NCBI RefSeq assembly: GCF_042429765.1
Contig: NZ_JBHLZU010000027.1
Span: 434,001 to 498,000, forward strand
Direction: 5' to 3'
Length of the DNA stretch: 64,000 nt
Origin: Allokutzneria oryzae
GTDB taxonomy: Bacteria > Actinomycetota > Actinomycetes > Mycobacteriales > Pseudonocardiaceae
This document shows positions 1 to 7,997 of the stretch, in pieces (within the stretch, counting starts at the first letter, position 1; each line of letters opens with the position of its first letter). The position numbers and the translations under genes are program-made. The notes beneath the pieces were generated by a model. That model saw only the letters and a program-made list of their open reading frames with translations, was not told where the DNA came from and ran no database searches.

Positions 1-1236
1 CGCATAGCCCAGTGCGAGCACGAATGCCAGCAGGTACACGTTGCGGCTCAGCGGCTCCAGCCACTCCGGGGCGTTCCAGAGGAACAGGCCGCTGTCCGGC
101 GGCGGGGTGTACGGCGGCGTGGGTGTGTGCACCTTCACCAGCCACGCGAAGCCGAGCAGGTACACCGCCGCGATCAGCGCGACCGCCGTGCGCGAGCGCC
201 GGGTCAGGGCGGCGTGCAGCAGGAACACCAGCAGCGGCACGAACCAGACCCAGTGGTGGCACCAGGAGAACGGCGAGACCATCGTGCCGGTCAGCCCGCA
301 CATGGTGACGCCGAGCAGCTCGTTGCCGAGGCGGGCGGCCCACGCCGCGACCGCGAGCCCGGCGAGGCCGAGCACCCCGGCGATGAGCAGCCACAGGATC
401 GTCGGCGGCTCGTTGGTGCCGAAGAACCTGGCCAGCATGCCGCGCACCGACTGGTTGCTCGGCCAGATGGTCGGGCCGACCCGGCCGGAGGTGAAGAAGG
501 TGCCGGTCCAGTACTTGACCGCGTCCGAGGGGATGAGCAGGAAGCCGACGCCGACCGTGCCGAGGAAGCTCGCCGTCGCCACGCCCGCCGCCCGGAACCT
601 GCGGGTGACCAGCAGGTAGACGATGAAGATCGCCGGGGTCAGCTTGATGCCCGCTGCGATGCCGACCCCGACGCCCTTCCAGCGGTTGCTCGCCCTGCTC
701 GTCAGGTCCCACAGCAGGATCACCAGCAGCAGCAGGTTGATCTGGCCGAGCCAGAAGGTCGTGCGCACCGCCTCCAGCCAGAACAGCGGGCCGGTCAGCA
801 GCGCGGTGAGCAGCACGAGGTCGCGGTTGGCGCGGTAGCCCAGGCGGCGCAGCGAGATCCAGATCGCGGCGACCAGCAGTGCCAGGTTGGCCAGCGTCGA
901 GAGGATCTTCAGCACGCCGCCGGAGAACAGCGCGAGCGGGGTGAAGATCAGCGCCGCGAACGGGGTGTAGGTGAACTCCAACGCGTTGAGCACCGGTCCC
1001 GCGTAGAGCGGGCGCCCGTCGAGCACCAGGTCGCCGCCCGCGCTGTAGACCAGCACATCGATCATGATCTGGTGGCCGGTCCAGATGAGGACCGTGACCG
1101 CGTGCGCCGCGAGGCAGAGCACCAGGACGACCGGGGTGAGCACCCGGAGCCATCTCGGGAGCGCGATCGTGCGCTCGGTGACCGAGGGGCTCGGGTCACC
1201 GTTGGCCTCGGGCGGTGACGTGGCCAGGAACGGCAT
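1..1236 (-). CDS. GT87-family (DUF2029) mannosyltransferase, 3' end outside window
   Basis: Polytopic membrane protein of at least 412 codons; the frame is still open at base 1, so the C-terminus is missing. Many hydrophobic segments are visible: one begins about residue 29, and several follow around residues 95-220 and 290-400. An early loop carries DVLVYSAGGDLVLDG followed by LYAGP and EFTYTPFAAL. This matches the polyprenyl-phosphate-mannose-dependent alpha-1,2-mannosyltransferases (GT87), where the Asp in the first outward loop is catalytic. Such enzymes extend mannosides of PIMs or lipoglycans outside the membrane in actinobacteria. The start is the ATG at 1236-1234, preceded by GGGGAG at short spacing. 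It is divergent from the DUF885 gene. The family call is confident from topology and the Tyr-Thr-Pro loop; the acceptor is unknown. Confidence 0.82.
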   Translation of the reverse strand, partial: MPFLATSPPEANGDPSPSVTERTIALPRWLRVLTPVVLVLCLAAHAVTVLIWTGHQIMIDVLVYSAGGDLVLDGRPLYAGPVLNALEFTYTPFAALIFTPLALFSGGVLKILSTLANLALLVAAIWISLRRLGYRANRDLVLLTALLTGPLFWLEAVRTTFWLGQINLLLLVILLWDLTSRASNRWKGVGVGIAAGIKLTPAIFIVYLLVTRRFRAAGVATASFLGTVGVGFLLIPSDAVKYWTGTFFTSGRVGPTIWPSNQSVRGMLARFFGTNEPPTILWLLIAGVLGLAGLAVAAWAARLGNELLGVTMCGLTGTMVSPFSWCHHWVWFVPLLVFLLHAALTRRSRTAVALIAAVYLLGFAWLVKVHTPTPPYTPPPDSGLFLWNAPEWLEPLSRNVYLLAFVLALGYA

Positions 1237-1382
1237 GGCTCCCCAGGTGCAGACGCGGGTGGGACCCGAACAGCGTAGGCAGTGCCCGAGGTGCCCGGTC
1301 GCCGGGGTGCGCTCCGCACCCTGCCGCCGCGGCGCCGAGGCCCGTAGGATGCCGACAGAACAACAAATCTTTGGGGGTGCGG

Positions 1383-3038
1383 ATGTCCGCTGTCGCCCAG
1401 CTCGCCGACGAGCTGTTCGAGGTGATGTGCGACCACAACCCGGTCTTCGCGACGGTCACCGGTCTCCGGGAGCGGGACCACCTGCTCGGCGGCCACACCG
1501 ACGAGGTGCGCGAGCGGTTCGCCGCCCGCTACACCGACATCGCCGCGAGGGCCAGGGCGCTGCCCGCCGACGAGCTCGGCGCCGAGGACGCGGTGACCAG
1601 GGCGGTCATCGTGCAGAGCGCGGAGTCGGCGCTGGACCAGATCGACGTCCGCACCGACGACTTCACCGTCACCGACGACTTCGTCGCGCCGTACGCGGAC
1701 CTGCTGAACACGCTGCCGATGGTGGTCTGCCAGACGCCGGAGCAGACCAGGGCCTACCTGGCCCGGCTCGCGGAGATCCCGCGCGTGCTCGACGAGCTCG
1801 GGCAGCGCAACCTCCTGGCCGTCGCCGACGGGCTGCTGCCGGTCGCGCACCTGACCCGGGGCGCGATCGACTACCTCGACCGCTACCTCGCCGACCCGGA
1901 GGGCGACGTGCTGCGCCGCCCGGTCAGCGACGAGGAGTTCCTGCCCGAGCTCGACCGGGTGCTCACCGAGCAGGTCCGGCCCGCGTACGCCGAGTACCGC
2001 CGGTTGCTGGCCGAGCAGGTGCTCCCGCACGGCCGCCCCGAGGACCGGCCCGGCCTGTGCTGGCTGCCCGACGGCGAGAGCCGCTACGCCAAGCTCGCCA
2101 GGGTCCACACCACCACCGACCACGAGCCGCGCGAGCTGCACCGCATCGGCCTGGACCTGATCGCCGAGCTGGCCGAGGAGTACAAGGAGATCGGCTCGCG
2201 GCTGTGGGGGACCACCGACCTCGCGGAGATCTTCGGGCGGATGCGCACCGATCCCGCGCTGCGGTGGCGGGACGGCGAGGAGATGATCGCCGCCGCCGAG
2301 GCCGCGGTGGCGAAGGCGGAGGCCGCGGCACCCCAGTGGTTCGGCCACCTGCCGGAGACGCCGTGCCAGGTGCTGGCGGTGCCCGCCGCCGAGGCGCCCG
2401 CCGCTCCCGCCGCCTACTACATGTGGCCGTCGCTGGACGGCTCGCGGCCGGGCACCTACTTCCTCAACACCTACGAGGCGACCGAGCGGTTCCGGTTCGC
2501 GTGCGAGGCGCTGGCCTACCACGAGGCGGTGCCGGGCCACCACTTCCAGCTGACCGTCTCCCAGCAGCTGACCGACCTGCCGATGCTGCGCCGGGTCAGC
2601 GTGGTGACCGCCTTCGCGGAGGGGTGGGGCCTCTACACGGAGCGGCTCGCCGAGGAGATGGGGCTGTACTCCGACGACGTCGCCCGGCTCGGCATGCTGT
2701 CGATGGACTCGATGCGGGCGGCGCGGCTGGTGGTCGACACCGGCTTGCACGCGCTCGGGTGGAGTCGTCAGCAGACGGTGGACTACCTGGTCGAGAACAC
2801 CCCGATGCCGTTGGTGGAGATCTCCTCCGAGACCGACCGCTACATCTCCTACCCGGGGCAGGCGCTGGCGTACATGGTGGGGCGCCTGGAGATCCAGCGG
2901 TTGCGCGCCGAGGCCGAACGCGAGCTCGGCGACCGCTTCGACATCCGCGGGTTCCACGACCTGGTGCTCGGTGGCGGGTCGCTGCCGCTGTCGGTGCTGG
3001 CGGATGTCGTGGCCGCCTGGGTCGCAGAGCAGGGATAA
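1383..3038 (+). CDS. DUF885 family protein, probable zinc metallohydrolase
   Basis: A 551-residue soluble protein. The diagnostic element is YHEAVPGHH near residue 380, the HExxPGHH form of the HExxH zinc site that characterises DUF885. A second conserved stretch, FAEGWGLYTERL, follows about 30 residues later and probably supplies the glutamate ligand. The C-terminal YPGQALAYMVGRLEI block is also typical of the family. There is no signal peptide, so it is cytoplasmic, probably a peptidase or carboxypeptidase of unknown substrate. I chose ATG 1383 because GGGGGTGCGG precedes it; the open frame upstream (from 1215) looks non-conserved. The gene is followed 57 bp later by a small gene on the same strand. 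Confidence 0.85.
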   Translation: MSAVAQLADELFEVMCDHNPVFATVTGLRERDHLLGGHTDEVRERFAARYTDIAARARALPADELGAEDAVTRAVIVQSAESALDQIDVRTDDFTVTDDFVAPYADLLNTLPMVVCQTPEQTRAYLARLAEIPRVLDELGQRNLLAVADGLLPVAHLTRGAIDYLDRYLADPEGDVLRRPVSDEEFLPELDRVLTEQVRPAYAEYRRLLAEQVLPHGRPEDRPGLCWLPDGESRYAKLARVHTTTDHEPRELHRIGLDLIAELAEEYKEIGSRLWGTTDLAEIFGRMRTDPALRWRDGEEMIAAAEAAVAKAEAAAPQWFGHLPETPCQVLAVPAAEAPAAPAAYYMWPSLDGSRPGTYFLNTYEATERFRFACEALAYHEAVPGHHFQLTVSQQLTDLPMLRRVSVVTAFAEGWGLYTERLAEEMGLYSDDVARLGMLSMDSMRAARLVVDTGLHALGWSRQQTVDYLVENTPMPLVEISSETDRYISYPGQALAYMVGRLEIQRLRAEAERELGDRFDIRGFHDLVLGGGSLPLSVLADVVAAWVAEQG

Positions 3039-3094
3039 CCGCGCCGTCAACGGGTATCCGGCGAGGAGCTGTGGTCGAGTCGGAGGAGGCGCAC

Positions 3095-3592
3095 ATGAAG
3101 TTGTCGCGTCGGCGCTCCCCGCGCGCGCAGGGGCCGCCCGTGGTGTTCGAGGGCAGGTGCGGGGAACCCGCGCTGCTCGTGCTCGACGCCGAGGGTGAGG
3201 CCAAGCGCGGGGATCTGCCGCCGACCTGGGAGCCGCTGCTCGACCGCGCCCGCGTCGGTTGGGTGCGGATGCCGGTTTTCCTTGAGCAGCGCGGTGATGC
3301 CTTCGCCTTCGTGCCGCAGGACGCCGAGCGCGTGTACGTGCTCGCGAACGGAAGCGCGGCGGAGGCAGCGCTCCACGTCTCCGCGCTGCACTCCGACGTC
3401 GTGCGCTCCGTGCTGCTGGTGGATCCGATGACCGATGGGCGGTCGCTCGACCAGCTTCCGGTTCCGGTGCGCGTCGTCGCGGACAGCGAGGACGTCCGCA
3501 ACGAGGCCGGGGCTCCGTTGCCGCTCGGGCACCCGGTGGTCGTGGCGGCCGTGGAGAAGGCTCTCCGAGAGCTGGAAGCAGCTGTTGCCTAG
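3095..3592 (+). CDS. Small alpha/beta-hydrolase-like protein, function unknown
   Basis: Encodes 165 residues from ATG 3095, preceded by a strong GGAGGAGG at 3082-3089. The pattern of strand-turn-helix segments (VYVLANGSAAEAALHVSALH, then VVRSVLLVDP, then VPVRVVAD) resembles a shortened alpha/beta hydrolase. The nucleophile elbow would fall at NGSAAEA, where the consensus GxSxG is not conserved. It may be a non-catalytic or degenerate member. It follows the DUF885 gene on the same strand and ends at a strong bidirectional hairpin. I do not recognise a specific family. Confidence 0.6.
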   Translation: MKLSRRRSPRAQGPPVVFEGRCGEPALLVLDAEGEAKRGDLPPTWEPLLDRARVGWVRMPVFLEQRGDAFAFVPQDAERVYVLANGSAAEAALHVSALHSDVVRSVLLVDPMTDGRSLDQLPVPVRVVADSEDVRNEAGAPLPLGHPVVVAAVEKALRELEAAVA

Positions 3593-3593
3593 C

Positions 3594-3638
3594 AAAGAAG
3601 AGCAGGGCCCCGCACATGGCGGGGCCCTGCTCTTCTTT
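3594..3638. terminator. Perfect 20-bp-stem bidirectional terminator
   Basis: A 20-bp perfect inverted repeat (3594-3613 with 3619-3638) has a 5-nt loop. The left arm starts with AAAGAAGAGCAGG and the right arm ends with CTTCTTT, so each orientation finishes in an A/T-rich edge. It starts one base after the stop of the upstream plus-strand gene. On the other side it begins three bases past the stop of the minus-strand DUF3618 gene. It therefore serves both convergent transcripts. Confidence 0.93.
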
Positions 3639-3640
3639 GG

Positions 3641-3931
3641 TCATTTCTTCCGTCTCATCAACCACAGCGCCAGCACGCCCGCGACCACTCCTGCCGCTAT
3701 CGCGGCCGCGCGTCTGCCGTTGAGGGTGCGTGCCCATTCGACGACCTGCCCGACAGCGAGCTGTACCTTCTCCCTCGCGCGGTTCTTCACGTCGAGCTTG
3801 TAGGACAAGGCATCCACTGTGCCCGCCAGCTTCGCGCGAGTGTGCAGGATGTCGTCGCGTAGTTCGTCAGCGTCGAGGTTGTCCTTGTCCTGCTTGGTTT
3901 CCGCGGCGTCGTTGATCTTCTTGGTGGTCAT
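3641..3931 (-). CDS. DUF3618 domain-containing membrane-anchored protein
   Basis: Encodes 96 residues. The acidic N-terminal half has the DUF3618 pattern ELRDDILHTRAKLAGTVDALSYKL (residues about 26-49, described here in outline). It is followed by an amphipathic KNRAREKVQLAVGQVVEW segment, a single membrane helix (about residues 76-92) and a basic RRKK tail. Its ATG overlaps the stop of the upstream Holin-X gene (ATGA at 3928-3931), so the two are translationally coupled. The pairing of DUF3618 with a Holin-X protein is common in actinobacteria and is thought to relate to envelope or membrane stress. No catalytic function is expected. Confidence 0.88.
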   Translation of the reverse strand: MTTKKINDAAETKQDKDNLDADELRDDILHTRAKLAGTVDALSYKLDVKNRAREKVQLAVGQVVEWARTLNGRRAAAIAAGVVAGVLALWLMRRKK

Positions 3932-4329
3932 CGTGCCGCGCCCTCCTTCAGCGTGGCGATGTCCTCGCGGACGTTGGCCATCGCGTGTTCCGGCACTGGG
4001 GGGACAGCCTTGGCGACCTGCCTCTTGCCGATCAGGGCGAGAACTCCCGCAATGAGCAGCAAGCCCGCGCCGACGATGACCGCCGACAGCCAGGGAGCCA
4101 GGCCAAGCGCCAGCAACAACACGAGCCCGGCTATCAGTGCGGCGAGCCCGTACAAGGCGAGAACACCGCTGGCCCCCAAGGCGCCGGCACCGATTCCCGC
4201 CCGTTTACCCTTCTCCTTCAACTCCGCCTGGGCGAGCCTCATCTCGTCCTTGACCAGGCGGGACACCTGCTCGGACAACTGCGCGACCAGTTCGCCTGTC
4301 GTCGGCTCCGCGTTCGCAGTCTTCGACAT
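3928..4329 (-). CDS. Phage holin family (Holin-X, superfamily III) membrane protein
   Basis: Encodes 133 residues from ATG 4329, which has GGGAGCTGACG directly upstream. The N-terminus is amphipathic, with LVAQLSEQVSRLVKDEMRLA in the first 40 residues, the signature of the actinobacterial Holin-X family. Two long hydrophobic helices follow (about 49-75 and 80-105). A short cytoplasmic tail ends in VREDIATLKEGAAR. Despite the name, these proteins are chromosomal membrane proteins without demonstrated lysis activity. It overlaps the DUF3618 start by 4 bp, and a third small membrane gene lies 47 bp upstream. Confidence 0.87.
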   Translation of the reverse strand: MSKTANAEPTTGELVAQLSEQVSRLVKDEMRLAQAELKEKGKRAGIGAGALGASGVLALYGLAALIAGLVLLLALGLAPWLSAVIVGAGLLLIAGVLALIGKRQVAKAVPPVPEHAMANVREDIATLKEGAAR

Positions 4330-4376
4330 CGTCAGCTCCCTTCCCTGACGCTGTCGGTTACCCCGGGCCGCGGAGG

Positions 4377-4706
4377 TCAACCTCGCTCGTGCCGGTGGTA
4401 GCGCAGGATCGGGGCGTGCGTCTGGCGGTCGCGGCCGGAACAGATCCACCTGGGCACGACCACCCGCCACGGCTTGCGCTCCCGCCGCGCCCGCAGCCGG
4501 TCCGCGCGCGGCGGGCGGATGACCATGCTGATCGCCAGCCCGAGTGCGGCGACGTGCGCGGCGGCGGCTCCGAAGGGTTCGTGACCGGTGACCAGGAACA
4601 GGATGCCGAGCGCGCTCATGATGACCAGGCGCCGCAACGAGGAGGTGACGAGCACGTCATGGACGGTCGTCGCGCGTGCGGTCTCCGCCGCCGTGCCGAT
4701 GGCCAT
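4377..4706 (-). CDS. Small hypothetical membrane protein
   Basis: Encodes 109 residues, starting with ATG at 4706 (MAIGTAAETARAT). Two adjacent hydrophobic segments (about residues 27-43 and 45-62) precede a strongly basic region with RADRLRARRERKPWR. This suggests two membrane helices and a cytoplasmic cationic tail. It heads the minus-strand group with Holin-X and DUF3618, which suggests a shared envelope role. I do not recognise a family, and the start is uncertain because no strong ribosome site is visible. Confidence 0.6.
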   Translation of the reverse strand: MAIGTAAETARATTVHDVLVTSSLRRLVIMSALGILFLVTGHEPFGAAAAHVAALGLAISMVIRPPRADRLRARRERKPWRVVVPRWICSGRDRQTHAPILRYHRHERG

Positions 4707-4758
4707 CGCGCACCTCCCCGATCCACAGAGGACATCGGGTACCCGGGAAGGGGCCGGA

Positions 4759-5337
4759 CTATCCAGCAGGTCGGGTGGTGACCTCGAAGTGGTGGAACCG
4801 GGTCGGGAAGCCCCTGCCCTGCGGGGAGGCGCACATCGGCCCGACCAGCACCTCGCCGCCCGGCGGCAGGTAGGCCAGCCGCAGCATCGTCTCCGGCGCC
4901 GCCTCGCCGACGCCGTAGCGGATGGTCACCGTGTCGCCGGTGCGGTCCACCACCAGGGACACCGGGCCGTCCAGCCCGGGGATCGGCACCACCGACCAGT
5001 CGGAGAAGTCCCTGGTCACCACGGCGCTGAGGAAGTGCTCGCCGTCGACGAACTCGATCCCGGTCTTGATCCAGGTCCGCTCGTCGACCCGCAGCAGCGC
5101 GCCCGCCTGGTCGTACTGCTCGGCGTAGGCGCCGGTGAAGGCCAGCCGCAGCGCGAAGTCCCCGGTCACCGGTCGCAGCAGCGCGTGCCCGGTGTCGCGG
5201 ACGAAGTCGTAGTGCGTGGTGCGCCAGAAGTCGCTGTCGTCCTTCGTCGTCACCTCAAGTCCGTCCACTGTGGACCACTCGGCGGGCGGGTTGAGCCAGG
5301 ACCAGCCGGACCGGCCGAAGGCGGTGACGTCGCTCAT
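4759..5337 (-). CDS. DUF1349 domain protein (concanavalin-like fold)
   Basis: Encodes 192 residues. The sequence matches the DUF1349/YesU-like jelly-roll family: an N-terminal WLNPPAEW, a central DQAGALLRVDERTWIKTGIE and a late GPMCASPQGRGF motif before the end. Members are predicted carbohydrate-fold proteins, one annotated as a regulation-of-enolase protein in yeast. No enzyme activity is established. The ATG at 5337 overlaps the TGA of the TetR gene (ATGA at 5334-5337), so both are made from one transcript. The coupling suggests that TetR controls this gene as well as itself. Confidence 0.86.
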   Translation of the reverse strand: MSDVTAFGRSGWSWLNPPAEWSTVDGLEVTTKDDSDFWRTTHYDFVRDTGHALLRPVTGDFALRLAFTGAYAEQYDQAGALLRVDERTWIKTGIEFVDGEHFLSAVVTRDFSDWSVVPIPGLDGPVSLVVDRTGDTVTIRYGVGEAAPETMLRLAYLPPGGEVLVGPMCASPQGRGFPTRFHHFEVTTRPAG

Positions 5338-6008
5338 GCGCGCTCCTTCTTGGTGGTGTTGCGCAGCTTCGCGCGCACCAGGCGGCGCGCGAGGGGACCG
5401 AGCTCGTCGAGCGCCTCGACGATCTTCGCGAGCTGGTCGAGCGCGGCGAGGGCCGACCCGGTCGCCTCCGGGTCCACGGGCTCGAACAGCTCCATCCCGA
5501 CGAACGCGGCGGCCACGGTCGGCGCCAGGTCCGCGGGGTCGAGCACGTCGGCCAGCGGTGAGCCCGCGAGCAGGCGGCGCAGGGTGTGCTCGATCTCGGT
5601 GACCCACAGCCGGACGGCGCTCCCGGTCGCGGCGGCCAGCTTCGCGTCGCGCTGGGCCCCTGCGAGCATCTGCGCGAGCACCGTGACGTTGCCCTGCGCG
5701 CTCTCCTCCTCGTGCAGCTGCCTGCCCAGTGCCAGCAGCCCGGCGAAGGAGTCCACCTCGGCGAAGCGCTCGCGGAAGAGCGCCACCTGGCACTCGGTCG
5801 TCACCTGGCACGCCTGCGCGAGCAGGTCGTCGACACTGCCGAAGTGGTAGAAGACCAGGGCCTGGTTGACCCCGGCGGTGGCCGCGATGGCGCGGGCCGA
5901 GACCGCGGCGATGCCCTGAGCGCGGATCGTCTCGATCGTGCCGTCGACGAGCCGCTGGCGGGTGTCGCCCACGATCACCTCCCTGCTGAGCCGGTGTCGG
6001 TGATCCAC
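5334..6008 (-). CDS. TetR-family transcriptional regulator
   Basis: Encodes 224 residues from ATG 6008; starts a few codons further in (GTG codons at VIVGDTRQ) are also possible. The N-terminal helix-turn-helix is clear: ARAIAATAGVNQALVFYHFG, about residues 38-57, with the usual YxHF element. The C-terminal ligand domain contains the pattern common in actinobacterial TetR proteins of the AcrR type. It lies just beyond the terminator of the polyketide operon and is coupled to the DUF1349 gene. It could regulate DUF1349 alone, or it could bind the dyad array upstream of pksA; the sequence does not decide. Confidence 0.88.
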   Translation of the reverse strand: MDHRHRLSREVIVGDTRQRLVDGTIETIRAQGIAAVSARAIAATAGVNQALVFYHFGSVDDLLAQACQVTTECQVALFRERFAEVDSFAGLLALGRQLHEEESAQGNVTVLAQMLAGAQRDAKLAAATGSAVRLWVTEIEHTLRRLLAGSPLADVLDPADLAPTVAAAFVGMELFEPVDPEATGSALAALDQLAKIVEALDELGPLARRLVRAKLRNTTKKERA

Positions 6009-6025
6009 ACCCTAGACGCGGTGCT

Positions 6026-6054
6026 CCCCGCCCCCGGTCGCGCCGGGGGCGGGG
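6026..6054 (-). terminator. Hairpin ending the polyketide operon
   Basis: A perfect 12-bp GC stem (6026-6037 with 6043-6054) with a 5-nt TCGCG loop lies 10 bp past the stop of the last biosynthetic gene at 6065. It has no T-tract, which is common for actinobacterial terminators. It sits between the seven-gene operon and the tetR/DUF1349 pair. Confidence 0.7.
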
Positions 6055-6064
6055 GAAAGGACGC

Positions 6065-7948
6065 TCAGTCTTTCCTGGCCAGCAGCCGGTAGGAGTTGCA
6101 CAGGCCGTACTTCTCCGCGACGCCGCTCAGCGCGGTGTCCACGAGCGCTCCGGCTGCCATCAGCGGCGTGCCCGCGGCGAAGGTCACCCCCCGTGCCACC
6201 CGTCGCAGCGTCGACGGCGGTTCGGGTCGCCACGGCACGTCCCGCTCGGGGGCCACCGCCCTGACCGCCATCCACGCCGAGGTGAGCAGGTCAGCGGGCT
6301 GGTGCGCCTCGGCGTGCTGTTCGAGCACCACGGTGTAGCCCAGCTCGGTCAGCCGCTTCCGCAGGTTCTCCACGGGGAAGAAGTGCAGGTGCTGCGGCTG
6401 GAGCCAGATCGACCACCACTTGCCGAGCAGCCCGGCCCAGCGGCAGGCGGGATCGGGCACGTCGATCAGCAGGTACCCGCCGGGGCGCAGCACCTTCGTC
6501 GCCGCCTCCAGCTCCTGGTGCGGGTCCTTGGCGTGTTCCAGGTAGTGGAACATGCTGACCACGTCGTAGCGGTCCGGCATGCTCGGCGCGAGGTCGACGA
6601 ACATGCCCCGGTAGCCCCGGTCGATCCACCCCCGGCGCTCGGCGATCGGGACGCCCTCGCTCATGTCCAGACCGTGGAAGCTGGTCTGCGGCCAGATCTC
6701 CTTCGCGGCGTTGCAGAAGTGCCCGTGCCCGGTGCCCACGTCCAGCCACGTCCTCGGGGTGACGTAGGGCCGCACCGTCTCCGCCTGCGGCTGGAAGTAC
6801 CCGCGCCGGGTGGCGAAGATGCCCTGGATCATGTCCTCGTTCAGGCCGTCGTAGGCGTCGCGGTAGTAGAAGCCCAGCCCCTCGGCGGTCGGCTGCGGGT
6901 TGGTGAAGACGTGGCCGCACGCGAGGCACTCGTCCACCCGGAACTCGCCGGGCTTGCCCTGGTTCAGGTCCCCGGAGCGCAGCCGCACCTTCAGCTCGCC
7001 TCCGCCGCACCACGGGCAGTCGGTCCGCTCGCGTTCGAAGAACCTCTCCAGCCCGCCTTCCAGGTCGGCCCGGTACTGGGCGCGGCGCTGCTCGACGGGA
7101 TCGACACCGTTGGCCTTGTGCGCGGCGTCGGCGCGCAGCGCGGCCACCAGCCGCCTCGGCTCGCGGACGAGCCGCTGGAGGCTGTAGGCCCACAGGTCGG
7201 CTGGCTTGAGGTTCTTGTTGCCCGCGAACACCATCACCGGGTGCGCCGACCACGCGGCCAGTGCGGCGAACGCGAGGCCGGGGCTGAACAGTCCACTTGC
7301 GACGATCAGCCCGGGAATGGTCAGCGCGGTGGCGAGGTCGGGGTTGAGCTGCATGCCGTGCCGCACCCGCAACACCTCGGCGTCCTGCGCGAGCACCGAG
7401 GGCGATGACCACAACCTGGGCGCGAGAACCACCTGCGTCCGAGCGGCCGCGTGCGGCTTGAGCTCCTTCTCCGCCCGCGCCAGCTCCACCGCGCTGGGCA
7501 CGCCCCGCCGCGCGAGGCCGACCGCACCGAGCAGGCGCTCCTCGGCGAGCACCGCGTGCCCGCCGCCGTGCCCCTTCGCCTGCCGGTCCTGGCGGTACGT
7601 GCGCGGGTCGATGTCGTGCAACAGGTCGAGCGCCTGCGCCGTCGGCAGGTCCCGGGGAACCAGGTTCACCACCGAGAGCCCCTCGCGCTCGGCAAGTGCA
7701 CGCGCGCCGCTCTCGGTGACCTGGTCCACCTCGACGCCCTCGGCGCGCACCAGCCGCATCGGCGCCACTGAGCCGTCCACTTCGGACCGTGCCGTCCGCT
7801 GCCGCGGCACCACCGGGAGCACCGGCAGCGCGGCCAGCCTGCGCCGCTTCGCGAGCGCGTCGAGCACCGTCACCAGCAGCGCCACCAGGGGAAGGAGCCG
7901 CCCCGCCTTGAACCATCTCCGACTGCGCATACCCGGAGATATCGGCAT
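6065..7948 (-). CDS. Zinc-ribbon class I SAM methyltransferase, copy 2 of a tandem pair
   Basis: A 627-residue protein in three parts. An N-terminal region of about 290 residues has a membrane-like segment near residues 18-30 and a second hydrophobic stretch around 215-245; I do not recognise this region. A four-cysteine zinc element follows (CPWC near 306 and CLAC-GHVFTNPQ some 30 residues later). The C-terminal methyltransferase has motif I LDVGTGHGHF near 401, then MFHYLEH and LRPGGYLLIDVPDP. It shares this whole architecture with the gene upstream (7998-9860), including VPRDLP-AQALDLL and WLQPQHLHF blocks, so the two arose by tandem duplication. It is the last gene of the operon and probably methylates the glycolipid or polyketide. 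ATG 7948 or ATG 7930 could be the start; the latter aligns better with the paralogue. Confidence 0.82.
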   Translation of the reverse strand: MPISPGMRSRRWFKAGRLLPLVALLVTVLDALAKRRRLAALPVLPVVPRQRTARSEVDGSVAPMRLVRAEGVEVDQVTESGARALAEREGLSVVNLVPRDLPTAQALDLLHDIDPRTYRQDRQAKGHGGGHAVLAEERLLGAVGLARRGVPSAVELARAEKELKPHAAARTQVVLAPRLWSSPSVLAQDAEVLRVRHGMQLNPDLATALTIPGLIVASGLFSPGLAFAALAAWSAHPVMVFAGNKNLKPADLWAYSLQRLVREPRRLVAALRADAAHKANGVDPVEQRRAQYRADLEGGLERFFERERTDCPWCGGGELKVRLRSGDLNQGKPGEFRVDECLACGHVFTNPQPTAEGLGFYYRDAYDGLNEDMIQGIFATRRGYFQPQAETVRPYVTPRTWLDVGTGHGHFCNAAKEIWPQTSFHGLDMSEGVPIAERRGWIDRGYRGMFVDLAPSMPDRYDVVSMFHYLEHAKDPHQELEAATKVLRPGGYLLIDVPDPACRWAGLLGKWWSIWLQPQHLHFFPVENLRKRLTELGYTVVLEQHAEAHQPADLLTSAWMAVRAVAPERDVPWRPEPPSTLRRVARGVTFAAGTPLMAAGALVDTALSGVAEKYGLCNSYRLLARKD

Positions 7949-7997
7949 TCACCAGCGGTGACCCGATTACCCGATCTTGTGGGTCACGTCCGGGGTG